Of a stretch of 64,000 bases of DNA, positions 35,159-46,989 are shown piece after piece. The position numbers and the translations under genes were made by a program. The DNA comes from Phoronis australis (Eukaryota; Phoronida; Phoronidae): positions 117,199-181,198 of the forward strand of contig NMRA01000396.1 of the NCBI GenBank assembly GCA_002633005.1, written 5' to 3'. The notes below the pieces were generated by a model. That model saw nothing but the letters and a program-made list of their open reading frames with translations, was not told where the DNA came from and searched no databases. Numbering within the stretch: position 1 is the first letter of the stretch; each line of letters opens with the position of its first letter.

Positions 35159-35518
35159 ATGTCAACTCGCATTCCTGACTTACACGAGTGCTCATCCGAC
35201 GAAGACTTCCCAGGTCGATCGATAGGTTTCATAGGCTATGAGTTCGAACCGGAATGCAGTGATCAAGAATGACTAGATAGGCGCCACGGACGTGCACAGA
35301 CAACCGAACACGGATAGTTCCGAAAACCGTTGTCATGGTGTCAGTGCGCTAACTGCACGATAACGGAAACGACTGACGCTTGCGTTTGCTGCCACGAAAT
35401 TCCACAACTGAAACGCCTTCTTGGAGACTGAGCGCAGATGTGTCATACGGACCATCCTTATTTTGCACCGCATCTAAACAGAGATGTGCTTACGACTCTT
35501 TTAGGGCTGGGAAAATGA
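35159..35518 (+). pseudogene. P2X7-type zinc-coordinating (ZCD/ballast) domain gene, decayed
   Basis: One reading frame with three in-frame stops. It opens at an ATG in a strong context (CGCCACCATG) with MSTRIPDLHECSSDEDFPGR and reaches IGYEFEPECSDQE before TGA (35270). After TAG (35315) it reads SWCQCANCTITETTDACVCC then HEIPQLKRLLGD, TGA (35429), then AQMCHTDHPYFAPHLNRDVL and a final TGA (35516). The WCxCxNC...CxCCxEI...C...HPxF pattern matches the Cys-rich C-terminal domain of P2X7 receptors. Invertebrates encode this domain as stand-alone proteins that start with a YxFEPExSD-like segment. No frameshift separates the parts. It is a single-exon pseudogene unless the stops are sequence errors. 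No ion-channel part is present. Partner genes are unknown. Confidence 0.65.
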
Positions 35519-35806
35519 GCTGGCGAATATATCTTAAACGCAGAGGACCAAACAGAAGCCTGACGATCGTGTACATGTAAGTCAGCAAACAGGTTACATA
35601 AAAAGTTATGTTCTCGTTCCTTGAATTAATTGCAATTGTTTATGTTTCATGGCCAACTACAATTCTCCATAATCAAAAACTGATCACAAACTGGTCCGCG
35701 TTTCTTTGTTTCTCTGCACAGCATCTGACTTCAGCCTCAGTCTCTCTCTGCCCGAGCACTAGTTTTTGGTAAGCCGGTATTCGACAGTGGAATCAACGTC
35801 GACAAA

Positions 35807-36091
35807 ATGTCGGCCACAGACACGGAGGTGTTTTACGGCCTCATACTTGGTATTAACGGCGTACTCTTCATTCTTCACTGCCGCGAGTCACTTCTGAAGC
35901 ATTATGAGTTCTCAAAGAAATCGAAAAAAAAATTATACCCGCTTTCCTCTCAACTTCATTGTTGGCACAAGTGGGAACGTTATGTAGGCTACTTGTGCTT
36001 GCCTTACCTACTAGCTGGGCTCCAGATTTCAGTTAAAACAGTCCCTGGAGGCACTAGAGCCGCTTCGATGTTAAAGTTAATGCGGTTTTAA
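35807..36091 (+). CDS. Uncharacterised ORF, 94 codons, one hydrophobic segment
   Basis: Starts MSATDTEVFYGLILGINGVL with a hydrophobic run (about residues 8-25), then a Lys-rich part. I do not recognise it. A possible splice acceptor (TTTCTCTGCACAG) lies upstream near 35722. There is no second copy in the window for comparison. It may be chance. Confidence 0.2.
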   Translation: MSATDTEVFYGLILGINGVLFILHCRESLLKHYEFSKKSKKKLYPLSSQLHCWHKWERYVGYLCLPYLLAGLQISVKTVPGGTRAASMLKLMRF

Positions 36092-36169
36092 ACCCGTCGT
36101 CTGTCAGAGAAAAGTACTTTTGATTTAGCTCACAGCTCGATATGCTCACAAATGCCTCATTGAAATTGG

Positions 36170-37640
36170 AGATGACACATTATTGCTTGAAATCTGTCTA
36201 TTCCATGACTAGACACGTAACCCGTCTACAAATGAAATAAGTATTTACAAACACACTCGGCAAGAGAGTTTAATCTTGGAATACAAATTTGTCCAAATGT
36301 TGGAACTTAAAATCGTACCTGTGCTACTTGCAAGACCTAAATGAAGCAAAATACAGTACTTGTGCCTAACCAAAACACAAAAAGTCATTTAATGAAAGAA
36401 GACGACAGCATATGCAGAAAGAAACCTTTTCCACACAAATGATTTTTTTTATTGCTGAGTAAAACTGTTGTAAGTTGTGATTTGTGCAAAGGTCTCAAGA
36501 GATAACCAAGTGATCTAGTTTTTTTCTTGAATGTCGTTGTATGATTTAAAGCTCTCTGGATCTTGTTCTGGTCGAACCGGGAACAGGCTTCCAAATTTTC
36601 ATTTTGGAGGTGGATTTTCTTATCGAAAAAGTTCGTTAAGCTTGGATTGCTAATTCGTCTGTTACAAATGTGAACAGAACAAAAAATGATTATTTCATAT
36701 TTCGGGAATCTTTTTTAAACTATTGTGAAGCTCGCACATTCTGCACTTCGTCAAATTTCGTTGAAAATCCCAGTTCCAAAACCGAAAGAAGAGCCAGCAC
36801 ATGTGCCTAGCATTGGTTTGTGACTGGCAACGGCATATACATTTATTTTTATGCGCCGAACAAATTTTCAAGGAAAAAGGAACTGAGGAATCTTTTCGCA
36901 TCTTAGTAAAAACAAGTTGCACCCAATTTTATAGAAAAAACGTGTTCCCATAGCAGCTTTAACTGAACGAAGCACGACACACGATGTCTACAATGCCATA
37001 GGGACAACACCTAGAAGTCTCAAATTGTGCCGAAGTTTTATGTATCATGCGTATGTGCGTACTTCAACCATCTACATCACGCACTGAGAATTTCACAGCA
37101 TAGAACGGGTTTTATATCGACATTGTGCAGTGGTAGAACAGTGGAATTTGTTGTGAACCGTTTGAATATGATACCTTCACATCACTCTTCTTGTGTGCAG
37201 TCCACATTGCCTAATTTGTGGACGAGAACGATAAGATAATGTTGTGTGGTTGGTACAGTACGTTAGTTTTATTTGAATAAAATTCGTTATTAGGAACTGT
37301 CCATATAGCTGAGGAATTTCATTGGTCATGTAATGAACATAAGTGTATCAGAAAAATGGCTGAGCATTTACGTATTTGGACAGCAACATGATTAATGTTT
37401 GCTGATGGGTAATTTTTAAAGCCTACGTCATGGCAAAAGATTTGGCATCCATTCACCGTGCTCGCACGGTAAAATGTAGTATTTCATATCCAAGAACCAT
37501 GGTTCGGTCGTGAAATTGCTGAAACTTCGTGAATATGAAAGGAAATTGCGATCCGTGAAACTGGAAAAATTAATTGGTGTCCAGAACCGAGAAATCAATA
37601 ACTTCTCAGTGCGTGAACCGTGACTTGGCCCTTTTGACGT
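36170..37640. repeat. Module G 5' flank relic (copy 3, left part)
   Basis: Collinear with 25770-26880: GAAGCAAAATACAGTACTTG, AAAACGTGTTCCCATAGC, ATCATGCGTATGTGCGTACT, GAAATCAATAACTTCTCAGT. Homology stops at about 37645, where the LINE begins, and resumes near 42440 at the position equal to 27930. Neither a receptor exon nor a signal-peptide exon survives. Confidence 0.6.
37118..37210 (+). repeat. SINE-like segment with tRNA-type head
   Basis: ATTGTGCAGTGGTAGAACAG resembles an A box, followed by CCGTTTGAATATGATACC (B-box-like) and CTTCACATC. It matches 55101 onward. The 33-nt central block is lost here. Confidence 0.4.
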
Positions 37641-37641
37641 T

Positions 37642-38040
37642 TCACTGGTACCTCGCTTTCCTTGCCTGCAAAACCCGCCACTGTTTTAAAGTTTTATCCG
37701 GGACATTAATTACAACGAGGCTCACTGCGTCAAAATGCATTAATCTGAACTTATTAAAACAAGGTTTAGACCCAGTTCTCGGTGATGTATCAATATAAAT
37801 ATAATGATGGGAATTAGTGTATATAGTATTGAAGATTTCACTTAGATTGCCAAAGAAGCAAACTAAGAATTGGTACATATATTGCTCAGTGTGTAAGTTA
37901 AAAACTTTACTTAAGAAATGATGTAAAGAATTCCAGAAACGTTTAACACAGAAGCAGCTGTAAAGCACATGCTGAAAAGTCTGGACTTCGCCACAGTAGG
38001 GACATTCGTCTGTTTGTGAAACACCAAATACTTTTAACAA
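37642..38040 (-). pseudogene. LINE ORF2 C-terminal zinc-finger region
   Basis: ECPYCGEVQTFQHVLYSC followed by CVKRFWNSL is the CxxC...H...C...FW motif downstream of RT in L1-like elements (zf-RVT type). The frame ends at 37642. Confidence 0.75.
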
Positions 38041-39000
38041 TTTTTGTATAAATTCTTTTGTTGATGAAAAATCATTTATTAATAAACATTGTGAAATGAG
38101 GGCTTATAGGTAGATTGAAAGGAGATTATGTATTTCTTTAATTTCAATCTGTGTAATAGTTGAATAAAGTCGCACAATTATCTGGTTTTACAGAAAACAT
38201 GTGAATGAATATGTGTTTAATCCATGAATTGGAACTATTGAACAATAAAAATCTAATGTTATTGCAACTACATGTAACAATCCTTCTATCCGTCACACTC
38301 AGAACTTTCTTCAAGGTCGTTGTAGTGGAAGTATATGGTATTATAGATTGATCCTTCAAGATATATTTTTTGTAAATGCTGTCCCATAATAAGAAGTTTG
38401 TTCTGAGTATCTAAAAATCGTCACAAAATATGAGGCCTGCATTGTACAGCTCTTGGTAAAATAATGATTTACATTTAACAATTAGGTTACAATTGTTCCA
38501 TATCACTTGCTGGCTATTGTTACTTCATTAAATATTTCAGGATTAAGAATATCCAAGGTTGTGAGAACATCTTTGTAAAAAAGGCTGATAATTTCGCATT
38601 TTAGGGTATTCAGTTAAAATTGGATGAAAAAATGAGGACACCACCAATACGACTGAAAAGATGCCTCCGGCATACAATGTATCTTCCAATTTGCCTCATC
38701 CTCTACAGATGTATATTAAAACGCTTGACTCAGTTAAACAATAAGTTTAACTTGATGAGTTCTATGTTAGGATATTTCAAACCACCCTCTTGATATGGCG
38801 AAATTGTCACAGTTTTTTTAATTTTTGGTGGTTTTATTTAACCAAATAAATTATGTGATAAGTTATTTACTTCGTGAATTCTTTTTGGTGATACCCAGAG
38901 TTGACACTACATGAATGAGTGAGACAAACCAAAAGTTTTCGTAATAAGGATTCTGCCTTTTATGGACACATTTCGTGTTTTCAAAATATTAAACTGGTCT

Positions 39001-39459
39001 TTAAGCTTTTGATTTTTTCATTAAAATTGAATTTTCCCCTTTTCCGCCAAAGAATATTTCTAGACTTTTAATGGGCTTTTGGGGGCAGCTGATTCCATAA
39101 AGTGAGTTACGATTTCGGTGCAGTGTTGAGGCAAACATCCCTTGGCATTTTTCATAATTCAAGTCGAGTCCAGATAATGTTTCAAAATAATCTAAAAATC
39201 TAAAACAGTTATCCCCAGATTCTATGCCTTTAATGAAAAGAACTGTATCATATGCATACCGTGCAATTTTAATTACGTGATTGGTTATTGTGGGGCCTCT
39301 AATTAATTCATTTTCTCTTATATGAAGTGACAAAATTTCTGCACACAAGACGAACAACGGATCTGTAAGTGGGTCTCTTTGTCGGAGTCTTATCTCTATG
39401 TTAAAATACTGTGATGTAAATCCGTTGATCAACACAGATGACAAAATTACAGAACGCAA
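39001..39459 (-). pseudogene. LINE reverse transcriptase (palm and thumb part)
   Basis: SSVLINGFTSQYFNIEIRLR then QRDPLTDPLFVLCAEILS matches the RT segment SVxVNGxxSxxFxxxRGxRQGDPLSPxLFxLxxExLA. IARYAYDTVLFI is the YADD box, reading YAYD, so one catalytic Asp is lost. LDYFETLSGLDLNYEKCQGM follows, as expected for the palm end. Confidence 0.8.
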
Positions 39460-39601
39460 TGTACGGATTCTGTTGATTAAAACGTCACCAAAATTAAAAG
39501 CTTTTAAGGAGTGAAATAAAAACTCTCACTTTATAGTATCGTAAGCTTTCTTGAAATTGAGGAATACAATGTGACCGGGAGTGTTGTTTTCTTTATAAAA
39601 T

Positions 39602-40580
39602 CCATAGGCGGATTTAGGGGGGGCAGGGGGCCCGCCCCCCCCCCCTTGGCTGCCGCAAAAAAATAAAACAGTAAGAGCGTAGGGAAATGGTGAAATTATT
39701 AATTAACCCCGGTAATTAAAATTATACGGATGAAAAAAGATTTAAATGTGTGCAGTTTTAGTGTTGGGGGGGGGGGCTCAAATCCAATTTCAAGTGTCAA
39801 ATTCGGAACACGGCGCGTTCGTAACGGAACTACAGTATGGCTAAGTATAGAATTTCCCGCGATATCCTAGACGACCGGCAGCGGCGCTGTGCACTACGAT
39901 TCCGTTTCCGTCGTCTGCTCCACTGTGCAATGAAGAAAATTTACTTCATTTTTTAAAGAAAATGGAGCCTGAGTGATGATGAAAAAACAGAAGCTGCTGG
40001 TAAGATGTGAATTTTAATCGAAGCCTTAGTGAATCACTCAGAAACTCGCAACACTCTCTTTGTCAAACCTTATCTTAAGACGGTTTCCAAAGCAATCCCG
40101 TCATTATTGCCAACACGAATTTGGTCTTTTGGGCATTTGAAGACTATTTCAAATACGACAAATTTGTTAAGAATTGATGGCACAAAATATAAAACGTGTA
40201 ATAAGCATTACAAAAAGAAGTAGGTTTCGCGCGCAATCGCTGTGGCCCATACGTCATGTAAATAAGTAAGTCTTTTAGTATGACAATTGTAGTTAAATCG
40301 TGGTGGTGTAGTGGTAACGCACGTGTGCTCTAAGCGCCAGGTCGTGATTTCGAGTCTTTTTTCCTGTTTGACACGTTCTCCGTGTTTTTTTTTTTTTGCC
40401 TTGTTTTCTTGGATAATACTTCAGGAATCAAGGAAAATGCTTGATTTTTAGAGGTAAAAACAGAAAAATTTCCCCCCATTCGTTGCTATGCGCATCTACA
40501 ATCGTGGTTCAGTTTGCGCAAATGCTTCCAGCCGGACAAAATGTTGGGCCCCCCCTTGTGATATCCTAGATCCGCCACTG
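39602..40580. mobile_element. TIR element carrying a tRNA-like segment (copy 2), nested in LINE
   Basis: Left end GGCGGATTTAGGGGGGGCAG; right end GATATCCTAGATCCGCCACTG; inverted repeats. Flanks show AAATCCA at the left and AAATCTA at the right, a possible target-site duplication. The body is shared with 29270-29905. It splits the RT of the LINE (RT pieces at 41042-40797 and 39459-39001), so it inserted later. The 39-40 kb C- and G-runs are part of its ends. Confidence 0.75.
40300..40360 (+). repeat. tRNA-like (A box / B box) segment inside the TIR element
   Basis: TGGTGGTGTAGTGGTAACGC with A-box character and GTCGTGATTTCGAGTC with B-box character, about 30 bases apart. Equivalent to 29625-29692. 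Confidence 0.5.
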
Positions 40581-40796
40581 AAATCTAATGATATCGTCAA
40601 TTACACGTATATTCTGGCCTATTTAGCGTTTTGGCCGGATGTTTGATCTGGGTAAATTAAATTGTTTATATATTTGCATATTTTGTTTGGGATTGTTTTA
40701 GTTACTAATTTATAGTCACAGTTCGAAAGAAAGTTAGGTCTCCAATTGTCTAAAGATAGAATTCCTCGGACTGTTTACTTTTTGGAATTAACGTGA

Positions 40797-41042
40797 TTAC
40801 TTCTTGCTTTTGAGAATTGGACATGTGACCCTTTCCAAAGCTATATGGGACGCTCTCCAATAAATCTTCCTTAATTTTCTTCCAAAAGGTTTTATAGAAT
40901 TCATTAGGTAATCATTAACAGGCGTCTTGTTAGGTTTTGTCTCTAACAGAGATTCGTACAAATCCTCTTCTGATAGATTTTTTGTAAATCGTTTTATGTA
41001 TTGGTAAATTAAAAAGGTCGATTGGATATGTTCTTTCTCCAT
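40797..41042 (-). pseudogene. LINE reverse transcriptase N-terminal part
   Basis: LSEEDLYESLLETKPNKTPV resembles the L1 RT entry motif LTxxELxxALxxMxxNKSPGxDG, followed by a KPFGRKLRKIYWRAS segment. The P-G-x-D element is degraded. Confidence 0.6.
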
Positions 41043-41305
41043 TGCATTCCTAAATGTAGGAATTAAGCTTCCTGTATTAGTTCACTTGCATATTCCGTAT
41101 GCTTGCTGCATCATCTATAATTTTAGCACCATCTTTAAGGGCGTTAGTATGTTATTTTGCTTGTTGTGGCGTAACTCTGTGCTTTTAAAATACTTCCCAT
41201 TCTCGCCTTGTTCTACCCATTGTGCTTTACTATGCAGAATCTAGCCCTTAATTTTTTGGGTTTGGATAATTTGCAAATCAATTTTGGCATTTTGTAGATC
41301 TTTTT

Positions 41306-42235
41306 TTAAATCCTGAAAGGGTCACTCTTTACGTTGGGTGTCAAAGCGTCCATTTTTTCTATTAAAACAATTTCCATTTTAATTAATTCCCACACTAAAT
41401 CTGTCTTCAATATGTCAGTATGGAGTACTATAGTTATTTTGTTTATATAATTGGTATAGTTTAAATAACAAGTGTTAAATTTCCAAAGATCACGACCTCT
41501 CTTCGCATTTTCGGATATTTCAAAATGTAAATTGATGGCAGAGTGGTCTGAAAACACTAAGTCGTCAATAATGGCAACGTCTTTGACTGCTACTTCTTTG
41601 GAAATTAGCCACTTGTCACGTCTACTTTGGCAGGACATATTCTTATCAATCCAAGTGTACTTCCTCACACCTGGGTTATTTTTACGCCATACGTCGTACA
41701 ACTTGAAATTAGATTAAAAAATGACGTTCTGTATTAAAGGACTTTTTGTGAAATACACTAATTTCCTTTCTTAACTAAGTCTGTTTGGGAGCGCAGTTAA
41801 AATCACCAGCACATGTATACGTTGGTTGCTTACAATTTTATGAAGTTCTAAATTAATGAAATCCAGAAATTTGAGTTCTTTCCTGGATTCATTTGGAAAG
41901 CGCAGATTGAGTAAACTGAAATCTTGTTCTGCAATTTTGCAGTTGAGAAAATTGTATCTTGCGCAAGTATCGTTCTGGACTAAAGAAGATTCAACATCCA
42001 AACGTGAATGAATTATAATGTCAGTGCCTTTACTATGGTTATTGCCATGACTCGAAAATACCGGAACACCCCACTGACGTTCCCATTTACCAATGGAGAT
42101 AGGAACGTTGTATGTTTCTTGTAAGTAAACTATACCATAATTCTTTTGTTTCAATCATTTAAATAGTTGAGCTCGTTTATTTTCTGAATTAATGTCTCTG
42201 TCATTTATAGACACGCACTTAATGTTAACAATTTG
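41306..42235 (-). pseudogene. LINE apurinic-like endonuclease
   Basis: The upstream frame (42235-42160) reads VNIKCVSINDRDINSENKRA. After one stop, GIVYLQETYN gives the QET motif with the catalytic Glu, then GTDIIIHSRL. The C-terminal half (41701-41306) reads YDVWRKNNPGVRKYTWIDKN, SRRDKWLISKEV and VFSDHSAINL with the SDH catalytic motif. This is the classic APE-type LINE endonuclease, now in at least three frames. Confidence 0.75.
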
Positions 42236-42439
42236 GGGTTTTACAAGGGTTTCGGACGCATCCCTTAACTAGGGTCATGCTTAACAAGATTAACATAAGA
42301 CTCTTAAAATAGATCCAAGATTTAAAAATCTCTACTCACAGAAAGGCACACAGACGGTAAGGGGGGCGAAGGGATACGGACGAAAAACCTAATCGTACTC
42401 GAAAAGCGATATCACTGGCTATTTCTTGAAATGGAGATA

Positions 42440-42620
42440 CAAAACGTCCAAGTGTCACGAAGAACAACGGATTTAGTATTGAACTTCGTCAAAACATGAA
42501 AATTATTACTTTACAGCAGCAAAAGCAATAGCATATTGCTATTATTCTGCAGTAACACTTAACTTAAATTCCTGCATTAGCAAACAGAAAATACTTAAAA
42601 TAAATTGGAATAATAAAAAT
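42440..42620. repeat. Module G far 5' flank relic (copy 3, right part)
   Basis: GTATTGAACTTCGTCAAAAC then ATTACTTTACAGCAGCAA and AACACTTAACTTAAATTCCT match 27940-28060 and 57160-57310. Confidence 0.6.
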
Positions 42621-42819
42621 GTGAATTTATGTACATTCACGTCACCTCTCCCTAGAGTTAGTAGAACTGAGCCATTGGTAGTCGTGACAACCACAGCGCT
42701 CTCACAAAGCGCAACTTCAGGTCACGTTCTAACGCCAATTTCTGCTTTTAATCACCAGACTTGAGCCAGACCAGATTCGCGTGCGTAGGTATGTCTTATG
42801 GGTAACACACTCAGCTAGG

Positions 42820-45800
42820 TAATAAGATTATGAAATATATAAAAAGCGTAAATATACCTCCATTGCCACAAGTCGTGAACAAATGCACGCACGGGAGCCC
42901 AAGTAGGGTCATCAGCTCTGTAATGACTATTTTTTCTCATTTTTACAGTCAGCGAATAAAAGGGCAATACTGTTGCGTTTAGGGAAAAGAAGGACACGCG
43001 TTCTGGGGGAAATTTATATCCGGTACAAGATAGCAATTCGTCTCGATGTATTGTACGTCATGCAATTTTACGCATTAGTATACCAGTTGAGCAACTTTAA
43101 ATTGAAAATAAGATCTCACTTCCACTCTGTAATTTCAGCAAATGTGTTTGCGCCTACCATAAAACAAATTACTACCACGTAAAACATTGTGTAAATTAAC
43201 CAAGACGTGAAACTCATATCACGCAAAATTCCCTGCCTTATTTCAGACCGATAATGGGATAATTTACACCTAAATTTCTTAACATAGCTTCATGAAGTTT
43301 CATCTGTCCAAACTAAAAGTAAAATTGGCTTAAGTCTGTAAAGACCGAAAGTCAGCCTCCTACAGGATAGGCTTCAGGCTGAACTTCAGTGGCCGTTTGC
43401 ATGGAACAGTCCCAAATAGGAACTCAACTAAGGTTTCCGAGTCCACTGCGTACATGTATCTCTGGCCTTGTGAAAACATTTTGGTCTTTTCTTGTGCTGC
43501 TTGAGTCTCATTACTAAGTCATTTTTTTGGTTTTGATATACATGTACACCAAGAATGAACTCTACTCTCAATATTATTGAAAATCATCAGGCATCATTTC
43601 ATGCCTATTGGGATTCGGGCTCTGTTTTTATTTATCTTATTAGAAAATTAGTCAATGAAGACCTTCTAATAAAGATGAAAGAGTAAATCACGACACAATT
43701 CTAGTGATCTTAGTCGAGTCCCTATTTGGGACTGTTTCTTCCAAAGTTGTACTGATCTCAATATCCAAGTTAAACATGCATGCATGTATCATCACTGCAA
43801 AGTGTTGTGAGCCCGAAGTTTTGGTCACAAGTCTGAAGTCACTTATCACGATCGCTCTACCTTATTTCCCAAAATGTAATCATAATAACTTTTCCGGGGT
43901 TCTGTTAAAAGACATCTCACAGTCAAACTTAGAGTACATTCACGTAACCTTTTTACAAGTAGATGAATATGTCACATTGCATTTATGTATTGTGACATGC
44001 CTGTCCTACAAAGCAGAATGAAAACAGCCAGGGAAACTAGGGATCATATACCTATATTCTCAACCAACAAGGATGGCAGGTATACTATATAACCGTTAAT
44101 ACGTCCAGTTGATCTTCGACTATTCGATTATTTTACGGTCAAATGAGTGAGGAAAAACTCCGATATCAGATGAAACCTGTATACAGATTTTACATTCGAA
44201 CACATGTAGCTCGTAATTACCTGCAATGAAAAGTAGTGTTATCTTTGACGATTCACGCTCTTACTACGGACGTTAAAAGTCAGGACAAGACAGACTTTCC
44301 CTGTCGATAGATAACTCTCTCTGTTCAGTCTGTGTTAGAGGTATTACATGCGTTACTCGAATGATTGTTGTGTAATAATAATTTAAACTTCTATTTGAAT
44401 TCAAACCATACTTACTCAATATTCTGCAGACCGGGCAGCAATGGCCTAAGAGGTTGGTAATGGTCCAGTTGAATCGGAACAGTTGATTTTAACTTAGTGT
44501 AAATGATTCTTCAGATTGAATGTCGAGTCAAAGATTGATTCGTTTAATAGTTCAGCAGATGCTTCAGTCATTTGCAGAATAATTGTTTTTATTTCTTTCA
44601 TACTGAACCCGTTTGTTCATAACCCGCAGCGAATCCAGGCGATTATATATCCAGAGAAACTATTATGAACAGGGCAATCATTTCATTAACTTTTACATGT
44701 ATTTATAGAAGTAAATTGACAATGTATGGGTATAGAATACAGCGTACCAAAAAACACAGTAGAGATCAACGCACAGGATGGTTATGACAGAACGAGTACG
44801 TTAGTTGCCAGTGAGTACCAGATGGGTATACTATACCAGATGAGCTTGAGCAAATTGACAAATAAACCGTGAAGAACTATCTAGTGACAGAAACTGACAA
44901 ATGGGCTAACGCATAATATAAAATACATGTACATGGTCCTGTAACAGTCCTGGTGACAGTGAAGGTACTATGTCATTTCGGCATAAAAGGATTTGGGGAA
45001 ATTAAAACCCGATTCAAAGCAAACCAATCAGATAATTAAGTAAATATTTGACTGCTTTATCAGGTGCGCACAAAGATGATCCAATATATCCTAACTCTCA
45101 AACTACCAATGTCACTAACACGCCTGAAGGTCAACAACTTATGCAACACTGGATAACCAACAATAACTTGCAATGACACGTACAGTAAATATATAGACCC
45201 TGTCCCCAACTCACTGGTTTTGTGGTAGAATGCGCTGCTAGAATTGAAACACCAAATGAATATCAGAAGTCGAAGCACAATCACCCCATACCAAACATGC
45301 TTACACGTCTTCTTTTTAATATATTTTCGAACAGAATAAACTGTTTTCTACCCCATAACCCCTTCTAAAAGCATTGTCATTTGTCAGGCGTCTAAATGTA
45401 AGTTTGAATCTCAAATAAAACCATTGGTATAAAAGTACCTTTGTCATGCAATAATTGAAAAACTGTTAATTTCTGTGACTTATTAAAACCATGTCTGTAA
45501 TACCTTTTGTCCATCATGAATGGTGACTGCCTCTAAGTTTCGTAACTTCATTTTCGAGAACAGAATCCTCACTTGTTTCATAGACAACATACTCTAGTTC
45601 CTTTCACACTGTATTGGGGTCGTGATCGCCACCTTGATTGAATTTCAAAAGCATCCTCAGCACGGAATTCAACCTCATCCACTAGAATAAGGAAATGATC
45701 ATTGTAACCATCTGACGCATCACAGTTCTTTACTCTTCACGCCATCTGGGCAAACATCGCCACTATCGTCCGTTGTAGAAATACCACTCGTTGTACATGC

Positions 45801-46750
45801 TATTTGTGAATTCCTCAATGAAAGCGATCGTCAAAAGTAAATATCGATGCAGTCTGCTCTGGTCCAGTTCAACTGTCCTTAGATATGGCATTGGCATGGA
45901 CAGCTGAATTAGGCTGCTTTTTCGCAACTCATAATTACCAACATCTTCCCACATATCATCAACTTTGTGTTTACCATCAAACGCAACTTTATTAAACAAC
46001 ACACGGTCACCTGGTGCCACGGTTCCACATTTAGTTGGACCTCAAAATTGTCTTTCTGATTTTGACGCGCTTTGCTTTCTTTTTTGATAGCCAAATCGTA
46101 CGCTTCCTGCAAGGTTCTATTCAAGAGCTCCCACGTATTGCGTATGCGTTTGCATCTGCTGGCTGAACTCCAGCTCAAATCCCAAGATGAGGTTCAGGTC
46201 CAAAAATAAAGAGAAATGGTGACCGACTTCTGCGTTCATGTCTGGTACAATTGTAGGCATGGACAAAACCTGCATGAATTTCCAGTCTTTTTTTGATCCG
46301 GATCCAATGTTCCTAGCATCATGAGTACATACATGTACTGTATCTATTAAAACTCTCCCACACCCCTTTGCCCAATGGGTGATAACTGCATGTAGTTCTC
46401 GAAATGGCTACTCATGAGATTTTACATTGCTCGGCGATGAGTTTACTTGGAATCTTAGCCCTTTAATCTCAGTGAAACGTTTTGCAAAACCAAAATCAGG
46501 CACGTTATTTTTAAATCTGTCTTCTCTAGTGATTCTAACAGTGTGATTTTTTGGAATAACTCGTGCCTATCGAATAAAGTGATCTGTTGGCACGAGTACT
46601 TTCCGGAAACCACTTTTCGGTGACTCTAATCCCAAAAAGGACATAAATACTCCAAGGGTTGATTGTTTGCACTACTCACTAATGGTCCTTTATTCGTAAG
46701 TGGTGCCTTCCTCTTCAAACATTGATCGCATCGCTGAATCCAGTTTTCCT
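42820..46750. repeat. Module M, copy C
   Basis: Collinear with copy A from about 815 (GAGAAAAGAAGGACATGCGT against AGGGAAAAGAAGGACACGCG at 42980) through the Gypsy relic. Shared anchors: CTTATTTCAGACCGATAATG at 43236, CTCAACCAACAAGGATGG at 44062, CAGCAGATGCTTC at 44553. It is shorter than copy A because of internal deletions. No host gene is supported. Confidence 0.6.
45600..46330 (-). pseudogene. Ty3/Gypsy integrase C-terminal relic (copy in module M-C)
   Basis: Minus frames carry SSASRCKRIRNTWELLNRTL then KKESKARQNQKDNFEVQLN, continuing in another frame as MAPGDRVLFNKVAFDGKHKV then DDMWEDVGNYEL and RTVELDQSRLHRYLLLTIAF. These match the post-core region of Gypsy integrase (LxxGDRVLVRNxGxRGKHKLxDxWE...RTLHRNLLLP). 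Same insertion as 8050-8850. It is split by a frameshift near 46000. Confidence 0.75.
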
Positions 46751-46989
46751 TACTATCTTACCTGGAAAGTAGACAGAGACCACCGTCTCTTTTGGCACCT
46801 CTAGTAGAGAAGGTGGAGTTTCATACGCCAGAAGCTTTTCGGCAAATTATGCCCAGCACTGACTAAACATCAAAGTCACGTTGTTATAAATACCTTTTGC
46901 GCATACAGGGGCACCCTAGGAGGCCGTCGACAAATACTCCCATTACCAAACATTTTCTTTGAGCAGTCCCTCGTTCAATTTACAAAATC

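Larger units (their letters stand above)
37642..42240 (-). mobile_element. Degenerate L1-like LINE (ORF2), interrupted by a TIR element
   Basis: Minus-strand ORF2 in canonical order: APE endonuclease (42235-41306), reverse transcriptase (41042-39001) and C-terminal zinc-finger region (38040-37642). It is inserted in the module G relic and itself broken by the element at 39602-40580. Stops and shifts separate all parts. No ORF1 is seen. The arrangement and motifs fit the L1/Tx1 group; family assignment is by eye. Confidence 0.75.
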
